A DNA stretch of 64,000 bases, from assembly GCF_003111665.1 (NCBI RefSeq), contig NZ_CP022188.1, forward strand, positions 868,001 to 932,000, written 5' to 3'. This document shows, piece by piece, positions 55,760 through 64,000 of this stretch. The translations under genes and the position numbers were made by a program. Position 1 is the first letter of the stretch. Each line of letters starts with the position of its first letter. A model generated the notes under the pieces. That model ran no database searches. It was given only the letters and a program-made list of their open reading frames with translations, and was not told the origin of the DNA. The stretch is from Parazoarcus communis. GTDB taxonomy: Bacteria; Pseudomonadota; Gammaproteobacteria; Burkholderiales; Rhodocyclaceae.

Positions 55760-56200
55760 TCAGCCCTCCGTTGCCGACAGCTTGCGCCTCAGCAGGCGCA
55801 TCAGCGCACCAATCAGGGGCAAACGGGCATACAGCTCCTCAGCCGCATCCCAGTAATCGCGATGGACTTCGACGCGCCCAGCTTCGTCGAAGGACAGGTG
55901 ACTGACGCCGCGAATGACGATCGCCCGGTCGCGCAGATTGAGGTGAAAGTCCCAGGCAAGCATCGCCTGCTGCCCATCGGCAATGATGTTCGTGATCACG
56001 AAGCGGGGAGACTCCACGGTATCGAACATGTGCTCGAAGATGCGGGTGATCGCCTTCAGACCCGTAACATCGTTGAACGGGTCCTTGAAACGGGCATTCT
56101 CGGCATAGAAGGCGTCGATCTTCCCCAGCAGCAGGGGCGTGAGATTCTCGTAGAACCGCGCCACGTTCTCGGCCGCCGCGCGACAGTCGAAGGAGGTCAT
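55760..56200 (-). CDS. NTF2/SnoaL-like protein
   Basis: A 146-residue alpha+beta cone protein of the NTF2-like superfamily (NVARFYENLTPLLLGKIDAF, FNDVTGLKAITRIFEHM, RDYWDAAEELYARLP). Such proteins act as hydratases, isomerases or binding proteins. It is the last gene of the overlapping lipid-type operon; the ATG overlaps the SDR stop as TAATG and follows AAGGAGG. Substrate unknown. Confidence 0.82.
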   Translation of the reverse strand: MTSFDCRAAAENVARFYENLTPLLLGKIDAFYAENARFKDPFNDVTGLKAITRIFEHMFDTVESPRFVITNIIADGQQAMLAWDFHLNLRDRAIVIRGVSHLSFDEAGRVEVHRDYWDAAEELYARLPLIGALMRLLRRKLSATEG

Positions 56201-56985
56201 TACAAGCCCGTTGCCCGCCGGATGAGCGGAAAGTAGAGGCGCCGCGGCAGGCACTGCAGCAGCTTGAGAAAGCGGGTGAAACGCTTGGGGAAGTGGGTCT
56301 CGAACTCACCGCGGGCAAAGCCGGCCATGATCTCGTCGGCCGCCTGCTCGGCGGTGATCAGGGCGGGCATGTGGAAATCGTTCTGCGCCGTCAGCGGCGT
56401 CGCCACGAAGCCGGGACTGATCAGGTGCACACCCAGTCCGCGCGGCGCCAGATCCATGTAGAGCGTCTCGGCAAAGTTGATCAGCGCCGCCTTCGACGGC
56501 CCGTAGGTGGTGGCATTGGGCAAGCCGCCATAGCCTGCAACCGAGGCCACGATGGCAATTGCCCCCTGCCCGCGTTCGAGCATCCCGGGCACCACCGCGG
56601 CCACGCCATCCATGACCCCGAGCAGGTTGATGTTCAGCGTCTTCCGAATGCGCTCCGGTGTCAGCTCCCACGCCCGCAGCGGCTGATAGGTGCCCGCATT
56701 CAGAATCACGAGATCGAGCCCGCCCCATTGGGCCAGCAGACGGTCGCGCACGCGCTCGATCTCGCCTCGCCGGGTCACGTCCATGGCCGCGACGACCGCG
56801 CCCTCGCACTGCGCGGCCAGCGCATCCAGGCGATCGAGCCCGCGTGCGGACAGCGCCACCCGCGCGCCACCTGCCGCCAGCTTGCGCGCCAGCGCCGCGC
56901 CGATGCCGGTCGAGGCGCCGACCAGCCAGACCCGCTGCCCGTGCCAGTCGGTGATCGTCGGATTGAGAGGTGTGAACAAGGCCAT
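56200..56985 (-). CDS. Short-chain dehydrogenase/reductase
   Basis: A 261-residue SDR with the dinucleotide motif GASTGIGAAL, NAG in LVILNAGTY, catalytic Ser (IVASVAGYGG), Tyr and Lys (YGPSKAA). The C-terminus is basic and hydrophobic, suggesting membrane association. It would oxidise or reduce an alcohol or ketone on a lipid-like substrate. The start overlaps the DUF3833 stop as TGATG. Confidence 0.9.
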   Translation of the reverse strand: MALFTPLNPTITDWHGQRVWLVGASTGIGAALARKLAAGGARVALSARGLDRLDALAAQCEGAVVAAMDVTRRGEIERVRDRLLAQWGGLDLVILNAGTYQPLRAWELTPERIRKTLNINLLGVMDGVAAVVPGMLERGQGAIAIVASVAGYGGLPNATTYGPSKAALINFAETLYMDLAPRGLGVHLISPGFVATPLTAQNDFHMPALITAEQAADEIMAGFARGEFETHFPKRFTRFLKLLQCLPRRLYFPLIRRATGL

Positions 56986-57518
56986 CAGCGCGCCCGTTTG
57001 TAAAAGGACAGCGTGACCTCGCCGAGGCTCACGCCCCACTTGCTCATCGCCGAGCGGTTCAGCATCACCTTGTCGTCCATCAGGAACATCCAGTCGTCAA
57101 AGTCTACGTTGTAGACCTTCCCATCCACGGGTAGTGCCATTACATAGCGCCAGCGCAGTGCGTTTCCGCGCGCCTCGCCGTGCGCCTGGCCGACAACGTC
57201 ATCTGCCGTGCCGATGTACGACTCGGGGCCACTGCGGGTGATGGTCCATACGCGGCGCTGGGTGCTTCCATCCGAGTAGGTGAAGCGCTCGTCCAGAGTC
57301 CCCACGTCGCCCTCCCAGCTGGCCTCGATCACCACCTGGAAGCGCTTGACCACTTCGCCGGCGCGATCCTGGAAGACGCCGTGGGCGTCGATCGTACCGT
57401 TGAAGTAGTCGCGCAGATCCAGCACCGGCGTGGTGCCCCGGTACTTTTCGATATCCACGGACGAGCACCCTGCCAGACTCATCAGGCCGGCAAGCAACAG
57501 AACCAGTTTTCGCATCAT
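56985..57518 (-). CDS. DUF3833 lipoprotein
   Basis: A 177-residue protein with a lipobox (MSLAGCSS, Cys18) and a beta-rich domain of the DUF3833 family (LDLRDYFNGTIDAHGVFQDR, WMFLMDDKVMLNRSAMSKWG, each seen in part). Lipid-anchored, probably periplasmic and possibly a lipid carrier of lipocalin type. ATGA overlap with the MFS gene. Confidence 0.87.
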   Translation of the reverse strand: MMRKLVLLLAGLMSLAGCSSVDIEKYRGTTPVLDLRDYFNGTIDAHGVFQDRAGEVVKRFQVVIEASWEGDVGTLDERFTYSDGSTQRRVWTITRSGPESYIGTADDVVGQAHGEARGNALRWRYVMALPVDGKVYNVDFDDWMFLMDDKVMLNRSAMSKWGVSLGEVTLSFYKRAR

Positions 57519-58807
57519 GCTGTTTCTCCATGTTTGGGGGCAGGCTCAATGGCACTGCGCCAGTGCCACAGCAGCCCGATGGCGACGAACTTGAGCGCCA
57601 CCGGCAGCAAGGCATACACCGTCGCCAGACCCGACAGCGCGTCGGCGCTGCGCACGCCCGGCGCATAGCCGAGCCAGCCGAGCAGCGGCAGCGAAAGGCC
57701 GGCCGCCAGCGCCAGATTGGCCTTGGTCACGAAGTTCCACCAACCGAACCACGACCCGGCACGTGCATCGCCGGAATCGCCCTCGCCAGCCAGCAGATCG
57801 GCGAGCATGGACGGCGGCATCGCCAGATCGGCGCCAAGTGCCATGCCGGAAAGAATGCAGATTGCCGCATAGGCCGTGGTCTCGCCGGCGCCGAGCAGGC
57901 TTGCCCACGCAAACACCAGCACTGCCAGCACCATGCCGGCGAGCCAGGTCTGCAGTTTGCCGATACGCCGCGACAGGCTCGCCCACGCCGGCAGGCTGAG
58001 CGCGGCGCTGAGGAAATAGAGCACCAGGAAGAGCCCGGCCAGCTGAGGGGCCTGCAGCACGTCGGCAACGAAGAACAGGACCGTTGCCGACGGGATGGCC
58101 GCCGCGATTCCGTTGGCAGCGAACACCAGCAGCAGCTTCCTGAAGGGTCGGCATGACAGCGCCGCCAGCAGGCCGGCCAGTACAGGCTGGCGCATGTGCC
58201 GCCGCGGTGGCGCAAGCGGGGCAGCGAGCAGGGTCCATCCGCCACAGAGCATGAGCAGCGGAATGAACAGCCACGCCATGCGTGACAGGCCCTGCGCCTC
58301 CCCTCCTTCGGCCGCAAGCAGCCCGGGCAGTGCCGCCGCCATCACCACACCGAACAGGGCAAAAGCCTCGCGGCTGGCCACGACCCGGGTGCGCAGCGCA
58401 CGCGTGGGCGCGACTTCCGCCCCCCACGCGTTGTAGGCGATGGTGGCCACCGAGTAGGCGAGCGACACCAGCGTGACCAGCACCGCCAGCCACAGCGCCC
58501 CTGCACCTTGCGGCGGCACCAGCAGGCCGAACATGCCCACTGCGAGCAAGGGCATCGCCGACAGCACCAGCAGGCGACGACCCGCGAGCCGGTCGCTGAG
58601 CCAGCCGATCAGCGGGTCGGAGACCGCATCGAAGACTCTCACCCCGAGCAGCACGAAGCCGACAGTCGCCAGCGAAAGCCCGAGGCTGTCCGCATAGAGT
58701 CGCGGCACATACACGTAGATCGGCAGTGCCGCGAATGCAAGCGGCAAGCCCAGCGCACCATAGGCGAGAATGGCGGAACGACCGAATCCCGCGTCGGCGG
58801 CGCTCAT
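57515..58807 (-). CDS. MFS transporter of the GPH type
   Basis: A 430-residue transporter with twelve helices, and motifs of the sugar-cation (MelB-like) branch: GVRVFDAVSDPLIGWLSDR in the first cytoplasmic loop. It could export or flip the product of the pathway. Overlaps both neighbours by four bases. Confidence 0.88.
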   Translation of the reverse strand: MSAADAGFGRSAILAYGALGLPLAFAALPIYVYVPRLYADSLGLSLATVGFVLLGVRVFDAVSDPLIGWLSDRLAGRRLLVLSAMPLLAVGMFGLLVPPQGAGALWLAVLVTLVSLAYSVATIAYNAWGAEVAPTRALRTRVVASREAFALFGVVMAAALPGLLAAEGGEAQGLSRMAWLFIPLLMLCGGWTLLAAPLAPPRRHMRQPVLAGLLAALSCRPFRKLLLVFAANGIAAAIPSATVLFFVADVLQAPQLAGLFLVLYFLSAALSLPAWASLSRRIGKLQTWLAGMVLAVLVFAWASLLGAGETTAYAAICILSGMALGADLAMPPSMLADLLAGEGDSGDARAGSWFGWWNFVTKANLALAAGLSLPLLGWLGYAPGVRSADALSGLATVYALLPVALKFVAIGLLWHWRSAIEPAPKHGETA

Positions 58808-59382
58808 TCTGCAGCGCCCGTGCTTCCCAGCAGACGCTCACGCAAGCCGGGCTCGCGCGTGCGACGGTCCAGCCAGATGGCGAAGAAGGCGCGCGCAAGA
58901 TCAGGATCGGTAAGCGCGGCCGTGGGCTTCCCTTCATGCCAGAACCGGGCACCTGCCCCCGGCTGCCTGAGGCCCACCAGCGTTTCGCCCGCCGCAACCG
59001 AGGGCAGCGCGCGCGCCAGCATCTCGCGCCAGCGTGCAAGGCGCGTTTCGTCTGCGAAACCCATCCGTCGCATCTCGTCGATACTGGTATCGACCAGGCG
59101 CTCGCCCTCGATGTCTCGTGCATAACGGATGGCGAGTGCGAAGGCAGTGTCTTCTGACCAGGCTGCGCCGGCTGGCACCCACAGGGCCGCATCGTAGACC
59201 TTGAACCCGAACCAGCGCATTTCCCCGCTGCCGAGCGGGCGCATTGCCCCGGTCACGGCTTGCACGTGGGCCGTTACCGCCTCCGGTAGCGGTACGTGGC
59301 CCGGCAGCGCAGCACGCGCCGGGCCGACCTGCAGCCAGAAACCGAGCAGGACGATGGCGATTACGGGCATGACTGCACGCAT
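58804..59382 (-). CDS. Chalcone-isomerase-like periplasmic protein
   Basis: A 192-residue protein with a signal peptide (ending GPARAALPG) and the chalcone isomerase-like domain (FGFKVYDAALWVP, ALAIRYARDIEGERLVDTS). Bacterial members lack the plant active site and are regarded as lipid or fatty-acid binding. It starts three bases after the methyltransferase stop. Confidence 0.86.
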   Translation of the reverse strand: MRAVMPVIAIVLLGFWLQVGPARAALPGHVPLPEAVTAHVQAVTGAMRPLGSGEMRWFGFKVYDAALWVPAGAAWSEDTAFALAIRYARDIEGERLVDTSIDEMRRMGFADETRLARWREMLARALPSVAAGETLVGLRQPGAGARFWHEGKPTAALTDPDLARAFFAIWLDRRTREPGLRERLLGSTGAAE

Positions 59383-59385
59383 GAC

Positions 59386-60615
59386 TCAGCGCGCCGCCGC
59401 GTGGGAGAAGGTGTAATGACGCACATCGATGTCGCCGGTATTGAAGCCCGCCTCGCAGTAGGCGAGGTAGAAGCGCCACATGCGAATGAAGCGATCAGGA
59501 AAGCCCAATGCCTTGACCTCGGCAACACGCGTCTCGAAGGTCTCGCGCCAGCGCGCCAGCGTGCGCCCATAGTCCGGCCCGAAGGCAAAGTCGTCCACCA
59601 CGTCGAGCCCAACGCGCCCGGCCTGCTGCTGCACCACCGCGGGGCTGGGCAGCATGCCGCCCGGGAAGATGTGGCGCTGGATGAAATCGGTGCCGCGACG
59701 GTAGCGCGCAAACAGTTCGTCGGCGATGGTGATCGACTGCACAACACAGCGTCCGCCAGGCTTGAGCAGCGCCGAGAGCTGCCTGAAATAGGTGGGCCAG
59801 AAGCGCTCGCCGACGGCTTCGATCATCTCGATCGACACGATATGGTCGTACTGTCCCTTCACGTCGCGGTAATCGCACAGCTCGAGCTGCACCCGGTCGG
59901 AGAAACCGCCGCGCTCTGCGCGCTCGCGTGCATGTGCGAGCTGCGACGGCGACAGCGTCAGCCCCAGCACCCGACAGCCAAACTCGGTTGCCGCCACCTC
60001 GGCGAAACCACCCCAGCCACAGCCGATCTCGAGGATGATCTGCCCCGGGCGGACATCGAGTTGCTGCAGGATGCGGCGGTACTTGCGCTGCTGGGCCGCC
60101 TCGAGCGCCTCATCCGGATGCTCGAACACGGCGGCCGAATAGGTCATGCCCGGGTCGAGCCACAGTTTGTAGAAGTCGTTGCCAAGATCGTAATGGGCCT
60201 CGATGTTGCGCTTCGAGCCCGTACGCGTGTTTGCCCGCAGCAAATGGGTGAGGCGGTGCCCGATCAGACGCAGTACCCGCCCGTAGATCGCCTTCTTGAG
60301 CTGTTCGCGGTTCGACGACAGCAGCGTGAGCAGCCCCGTCAGATCCTCGGTGCCCCAGTCCCCATCCATGTAGCTTTCGGCAAAACCGATGTCACCACGC
60401 GCCAGCGCCTCGCTGAACACCGCGTGGTCACGAACCCGCAGATGGGCGACGAGTTGGCCGTGTCCCGCCCGCAGATGCTGGTTGTCCGGCAGCTCAAGCG
60501 CCAGCGCGCCGCCTTCGAGGCGGTCGAACATTTCAAGCGCCAGCCGCGTCGCGCGCGGCAAGTGGCCGAGGGATTCGAGCGCCACGGGGCGCACGGCATT
60601 GTCGACGGCGTTCAT
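59386..60615 (-). CDS. Cyclopropane-fatty-acyl-phospholipid synthase family methyltransferase
   Basis: A 409-residue SAM-dependent enzyme acting on unsaturated acyl chains in the membrane. SAM-binding LEIGCGWGG (195-203), HYDLGNDFY (141-149), GLTLSPSQLAHA and the C-terminal YLAYCEAGF follow the CFA family. It may form cyclopropane rings or, as with UfaM in Rhodobacter, methylate a chain during furan fatty acid formation; which one is unknown. TGATG overlap with DUF1365. Confidence 0.88.
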   Translation of the reverse strand: MNAVDNAVRPVALESLGHLPRATRLALEMFDRLEGGALALELPDNQHLRAGHGQLVAHLRVRDHAVFSEALARGDIGFAESYMDGDWGTEDLTGLLTLLSSNREQLKKAIYGRVLRLIGHRLTHLLRANTRTGSKRNIEAHYDLGNDFYKLWLDPGMTYSAAVFEHPDEALEAAQQRKYRRILQQLDVRPGQIILEIGCGWGGFAEVAATEFGCRVLGLTLSPSQLAHARERAERGGFSDRVQLELCDYRDVKGQYDHIVSIEMIEAVGERFWPTYFRQLSALLKPGGRCVVQSITIADELFARYRRGTDFIQRHIFPGGMLPSPAVVQQQAGRVGLDVVDDFAFGPDYGRTLARWRETFETRVAEVKALGFPDRFIRMWRFYLAYCEAGFNTGDIDVRHYTFSHAAAR

Positions 60616-61409
60616 CAGGAGGTCTCCTCGATCGGCGGCAGCGGCTTGCGGTGAAAACTCACCCGTTTCAGCGCAAGTCGCAAGGCCTGCCAGTGGATAC
60701 GGGCAACGACGCCCAGGGTCATGAAGGGGTAGCGCAGCAGCCATTTGCGCATCGCGCCACCGGTCAGTGCCTGCGCACGACCACCAACGCGGGTTGTGAG
60801 CTGTTGCTCGCCACCGTCCCAGTAATCGATCGCGACCGCATGCACCGCGCCGCGGCTCTCGAAGCGGAAGCGGTATTCGCCACGCACCGGAAAGAAGGGG
60901 GAAACATGGAAAACCTTGCTGGCGCGCAACTCGTCGCCATGCTCGATCGGGCGGCAATCCGGGTGATGGACAAGGTAGTTGTGGTGCTCGCCAAAGGTAT
61001 TGCTGACCTCGGCCAGCACCACGCGCAGCTTTCCTGCGGCGTCATGGCAACACCAGAAGCTGACCGGATTGAACACGTAGCCGAGGACGCGCGGCATGGT
61101 CTGCAGCACCACCTCGCCGTCGCACACCTCGGCCAGGCCGTGATGCCGAAGGATCTCGCGCATCCAGGGCAGGAGGGGTGAGCCATCGCGGCGACCATGG
61201 TCTCGCGACAGGAAGGCGAACACGTTGAAGCGGTCGATACCGAGCAGCGGCACGCTGAGCCGGTCGACACTGCCGAGCGGCAATCGCAGGAAGGCCGTCG
61301 GATAGACAAAGCGGTTGCGAGCGCCGACGTGACGCTCGTGCATCACCGCACCGAAGCACACGGTGGCGTCGAGCGGACCGGCCACGCCCGGTGCGGCGGC
61401 CGCTTTCAT
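60615..61409 (-). CDS. DUF1365 protein
   Basis: A 264-residue protein of the DUF1365 family, with LGYVFNPVSFWCCHDA, EVSNTFGEHHNYLV and FHVSPFFP, common companions of CFA-type methyltransferases and FAD-dependent amine oxidase-like enzymes. No signal peptide, no confirmed reaction. ATGA overlap with the FAD gene. Confidence 0.92.
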   Translation of the reverse strand: MKAAAAPGVAGPLDATVCFGAVMHERHVGARNRFVYPTAFLRLPLGSVDRLSVPLLGIDRFNVFAFLSRDHGRRDGSPLLPWMREILRHHGLAEVCDGEVVLQTMPRVLGYVFNPVSFWCCHDAAGKLRVVLAEVSNTFGEHHNYLVHHPDCRPIEHGDELRASKVFHVSPFFPVRGEYRFRFESRGAVHAVAIDYWDGGEQQLTTRVGGRAQALTGGAMRKWLLRYPFMTLGVVARIHWQALRLALKRVSFHRKPLPPIEETS

Positions 61410-62743
61410 GCCCCCGCTCCGCTGTGGGCCGGCGCAGTGTCCGCATGCCACGGAATCTCGGCGCCCAGCCCTTCGGCAACGGTAACAGCCGACTTCAGCC
61501 CGTCTTCGTGAAAACCATAGCCCGTCCACGCGCCGGCGAACCAGCTGCGGTTCCGCCCCTGAATGCTGGGCAGCGCCGCCTGTGCGTCGATCGCTGCCTG
61601 GTCGAAAACCGGGTGCGCGTAGTGGATGGTGCGCAGAATCCTGTCCGCGCGCGGCGGCCGGAACGGGTTGAGTGACACCACCACCGGCGTATCGAAAGGC
61701 AGCGGCTGCAAGCGGTTGATCAGATAGCTCACCGACACCGGTCGCGCGTCGACCGCGCCTGCACCGGCAAGATAGTTCCACGCCGACCACACCTTGCGCC
61801 GACGCGGCAGCAGTGCTTCGTCGGTATGGACCACGGCAGTATTGGCCTGATAGCTGACGCCACCGAGTACGCGGCGCTCCGCAACACTGGCGTTATCGCC
61901 AAGCAGGGCGAGCGTTTGGTCGCTGTGGCAGGCAAACACCACGTCATCGAAACGCTCCACGCCGGCACGGGAATGCACCCACACACCGTCCTCGTCTCGA
62001 TCCACCCGCAGCACCGGCGAAGCGGCACGTACGTCCTTGAGCGCGACGATGATCTTCTCTACATAGCTGCGTCCGCCGCCGCGCACCGTCATCCACTGCG
62101 GACGATCGAGCACCTGCAGCAGCCCATGGTTGTGGCAGAAGCGCACAAAGGTGGCGAGCGGGTAGGCGAGCATGGTGCTGGTCGGACATGACCAGATCGC
62201 GGCCGCCATCGGCAACAGATACCAGTCGCGGAAAGGCGTACCGTAGCGTTCGCGCTGCAGGAACTCACCCAGACTGAGTGCCGGCATCGAGCCCTCTGCA
62301 GCCATCCGGGTCGTGTCGCGGTTGAATCGCATGATGTCGCGCAACATGCCCAGGAAGGAGGGGCGCAGCAGGTTGCGGCGCTGGGCAAACACGGTACCGA
62401 GGTCGGAGCCGGCCCACTCGATGGCGGGCGACTCGAGACTGACCCCGAAGCTCATCTCGCTCTCGACCGACTCGACCCCCAGATGCTCGAACAAGGCGCA
62501 CAGGTTCGGATACGTGCGACGGTTGAACACCAGAAAGCCGGTATCCACGGGATGCGTCACCCCTTCCACCGTCACGTCGATGGTGTTGGTATGGCCGCCA
62601 ACATAGCCCGCTGCCTCAAACAGGGTGACCTGATTTCGCGGCGACAGCAGCCAGGCGGCACCCAGTCCGGCAATACCGCCGCCGACCACCGCGATGCGGC
62701 GGCTGCCGCCGGTGATCACCCGTTCGATTTCACCCATGCGCAT
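61406..62743 (-). CDS. FAD-dependent amine oxidase-like oxidoreductase
   Basis: A 445-residue flavoprotein with an N-terminal Rossmann motif [15 protein letters not shown] (19-33) and the C-terminal [19 protein letters not shown]-binding end; it belongs to the desaturase/amine-oxidase group that travels with DUF1365 and CFA-type genes. It could introduce a double bond or oxidise an acyl chain. Its start lies inside the 3' end of folE2 (14-base overlap), an ATG two codons later being the alternative. First gene of the lipid-type operon. Confidence 0.9.
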   Translation of the reverse strand: MRMGEIERVITGGSRRIAVVGGGIAGLGAAWLLSPRNQVTLFEAAGYVGGHTNTIDVTVEGVTHPVDTGFLVFNRRTYPNLCALFEHLGVESVESEMSFGVSLESPAIEWAGSDLGTVFAQRRNLLRPSFLGMLRDIMRFNRDTTRMAAEGSMPALSLGEFLQRERYGTPFRDWYLLPMAAAIWSCPTSTMLAYPLATFVRFCHNHGLLQVLDRPQWMTVRGGGRSYVEKIIVALKDVRAASPVLRVDRDEDGVWVHSRAGVERFDDVVFACHSDQTLALLGDNASVAERRVLGGVSYQANTAVVHTDEALLPRRRKVWSAWNYLAGAGAVDARPVSVSYLINRLQPLPFDTPVVVSLNPFRPPRADRILRTIHYAHPVFDQAAIDAQAALPSIQGRNRSWFAGAWTGYGFHEDGLKSAVTVAEGLGAEIPWHADTAPAHSGAGA

Positions 62744-63554
62744 GGGCAGGGCCCTCCGGATTCTCGCCCTCGATCAGCGCATAGGCAGAGTGGTTGTGAA
62801 TCGACTCGAAATTCTCCGACTCGACCGTCCACGCTGCGATGCGTTGGTCCGCACGCAGGCGCAGGGCGATGTCGCGAACCAGATCCTCGACGAACTTCGG
62901 ATTGTCGTAGGCGCGCTCGGTCACCCACTTTTCGTCCGGCCGCTTGAGCAGGCCAAACACTTCGCAGGAGGCTTCCTCCTCGGCAATCCGCACCAGGTCG
63001 AGAACATCGAGATCGGCACGCAGACGCGCGGAAATGCTGATGTGCGAACGCTGGTTGTGAGCGCCGTAGTCGGAGATCTTCTTCGAGCACGGGCACAGGC
63101 TCGTGACCGGCACGACCACCTTGATCGTGGTCTGAAGGTCGCCACCGGGCGACTGCTCCACGACAAGCCGGACATCCAGATCGAGCAGGCTGCCGACGCC
63201 CGACACCGGCGCGGTCTTGTACATGAACCAGGGGAAGGCCGCCTCGATTCTCCCCGAGAGTGCTTCCAGGCGCTCCAGCATCGCGGCGAACAGACCGCGC
63301 AGACCTGCCAGATCGAGCGCCTCGCGCTCGGCCTCCAGCAGTTCGACGAAACGCGACATGTGCGTACCCTTGACCTCGGGAGGCAGCCCGACCGTCATCT
63401 CGATCGTGGCAACGGTGTGCTGCACCCGGCCGTCGTCGCCCGCAAGGGTGAGCGGATAGCGCAGGCCACGGACGCCGACATGCTGGATGGCAAGCGCACG
63501 CTCGTCGCGGCTGGCCTGAACGTCAGGCAGAAAGAACTTGTCGGGTGCGTTCAT
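62730..63554 (-). CDS. folE2: GTP cyclohydrolase I type IB
   Basis: A 274-residue enzyme converting GTP to dihydroneopterin triphosphate for folate. The FolE2 signature [22 protein letters not shown] (given in part) with its metal-ligating Cys, and EDLVRD are present. Replaces zinc-dependent FolE and is used under zinc limitation in some bacteria. It overlaps the following FAD gene by 14 bases. Confidence 0.95.
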   Translation of the reverse strand: MNAPDKFFLPDVQASRDERALAIQHVGVRGLRYPLTLAGDDGRVQHTVATIEMTVGLPPEVKGTHMSRFVELLEAEREALDLAGLRGLFAAMLERLEALSGRIEAAFPWFMYKTAPVSGVGSLLDLDVRLVVEQSPGGDLQTTIKVVVPVTSLCPCSKKISDYGAHNQRSHISISARLRADLDVLDLVRIAEEEASCEVFGLLKRPDEKWVTERAYDNPKFVEDLVRDIALRLRADQRIAAWTVESENFESIHNHSAYALIEGENPEGPAHAHG

Positions 63555-63587
63555 GCTCGCTCCTGAAGAAATGAAGTCAATGAAGAA

Positions 63588-64000
63588 TCAGGGCCGCGCG
63601 TCGAGCAGACGCTCGATCGCGCTGACCAGAATCGGGCTCTCGGGGCTGACCTGGGTGGAAAAGCTGCTCACCCGCGATCCGCTGCGGTCGACGAGATACT
63701 TGTGAAAATTCCACCGCGGACGCTCGCCGGAAAGATCGGCCAGCTTCAGGTAAAAAGGGTTGGCCTGCGGTCCGGACACCTTGCTGCGGGCAAACATCGG
63801 AAACTGAACGCCGTAAGTCGTGCGGCAGAAATCCGCGATGTCGGCGTTCTCGCCCGGCTCCTGATTGAAATCGTTGGACGGGAAGCCAATTACGACCAGC
63901 CCGCGCGCCGCGTACTTCCGGTTGAGACGCTCCAGCCCGTCGTACTGGTTCGTGTAGCCGCAATAGCTCGCGGTATTGACGACCAGCAACACCTTGCCTG
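63588..64000 (-). CDS. Glutathione peroxidase family protein, N-terminus cut by window edge
   Basis: The visible 137 residues, GKVLLVVNTASYCGYTNQYD onward, match the glutathione peroxidase fold with Cys at the catalytic position instead of selenocysteine, GFPSNDFNQEPG (catalytic Gln) and WNFHKYLV (Trp and Asn). Cys-type bacterial members are usually thioredoxin-dependent peroxidases. The start and about 20-30 residues lie beyond base 64000. Confidence 0.9.
   Translation of the reverse strand, partial: GKVLLVVNTASYCGYTNQYDGLERLNRKYAARGLVVIGFPSNDFNQEPGENADIADFCRTTYGVQFPMFARSKVSGPQANPFYLKLADLSGERPRWNFHKYLVDRSGSRVSSFSTQVSPESPILVSAIERLLDARP

Overview
The window suggests a GC-rich betaproteobacterium, most likely a respiratory Rhodocyclales-type genus (Thauera, Azoarcus or Aromatoleum relatives). 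This is inferred from gene content, not proven. The evidence is a propionyl-CoA/B12 mutase island, an aa3 oxidase cluster in the usual betaproteobacterial order with an FNR-type site in front, rpoH behind a CIRCE element, and a BcepMu-like transposable prophage.

Region 1 (1 to about 16.77 kb) is one end of a transposable (Mu/BcepMu-type) prophage, and the rest lies before base 1. It is organised around a divergent control region at 7254-7386 with three AATTG-centred palindromes. Leftward from there run the repressor, small genes, a lysis cassette (amidase, holin candidate, Rz with a nested Rz1) and the head-packaging genes (gp25, gp26 and gp27 analogues and the large terminase). Rightward run the BcepMu gp16-like regulator, small DNA-binding proteins, the D35E transposase, its AAA partner ATPase, Gam, GemA and the Mor activator. 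The phage end should lie between the hairpin after mor (16625-16647) and the host terminator of icmF (16781-16808).

Region 2 (16.8 to 38.0 kb) is host DNA rich in B12-dependent acyl-CoA chemistry. It holds fused isobutyryl-CoA mutase icmF, an AraC-type regulator, a hybrid kinase with its response regulator, a VOC protein that could be an epimerase, a metallopeptidase, a KamA-type radical SAM enzyme and a PAS-GGDEF-EAL protein. A leftward propionyl-CoA unit follows: mcm, meaB, pccB, pccA. A divergent GntR/FCD regulator (37330-38001) sits across an unusual structured spacer. Together pcc, an epimerase and mcm would carry propionyl-CoA to succinyl-CoA, and icmF would interconvert isobutyryl- and butyryl-CoA.

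Region 3 (38.0 to 46.6 kb) holds a CNNM/CBS membrane protein, fumarase C, an ActP-type symporter with its DUF485 partner, a crotonase-family enzyme, cobyric acid synthase (B12 assembly) and rpoH under a perfect CIRCE operator.

Region 4 (46.6 to 55.7 kb) is a leftward cytochrome c oxidase cluster: ctaC (with fused cytochrome c domain), ctaD, a 41-residue protein, ctaG, a DUF2970 protein, ctaE, surf1, an SCO-like protein, ctaA, ctaB and sco1. A single DUF2909 gene lies on the opposite strand. An exact FNR-type site (55640-55653) lies upstream of ctaC.

Region 5 (55.7 to 64.0 kb) is a tightly overlapping leftward eight-gene operon: FAD oxidoreductase, DUF1365, cyclopropane-fatty-acid-synthase-like methyltransferase, chalcone-isomerase-like, MFS, DUF3833 lipoprotein, SDR and an NTF2-like protein. 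It looks like a membrane-lipid modification pathway. It is preceded by folE2 and a glutathione peroxidase gene cut by the window edge. No tRNA, rRNA or CRISPR array was seen.
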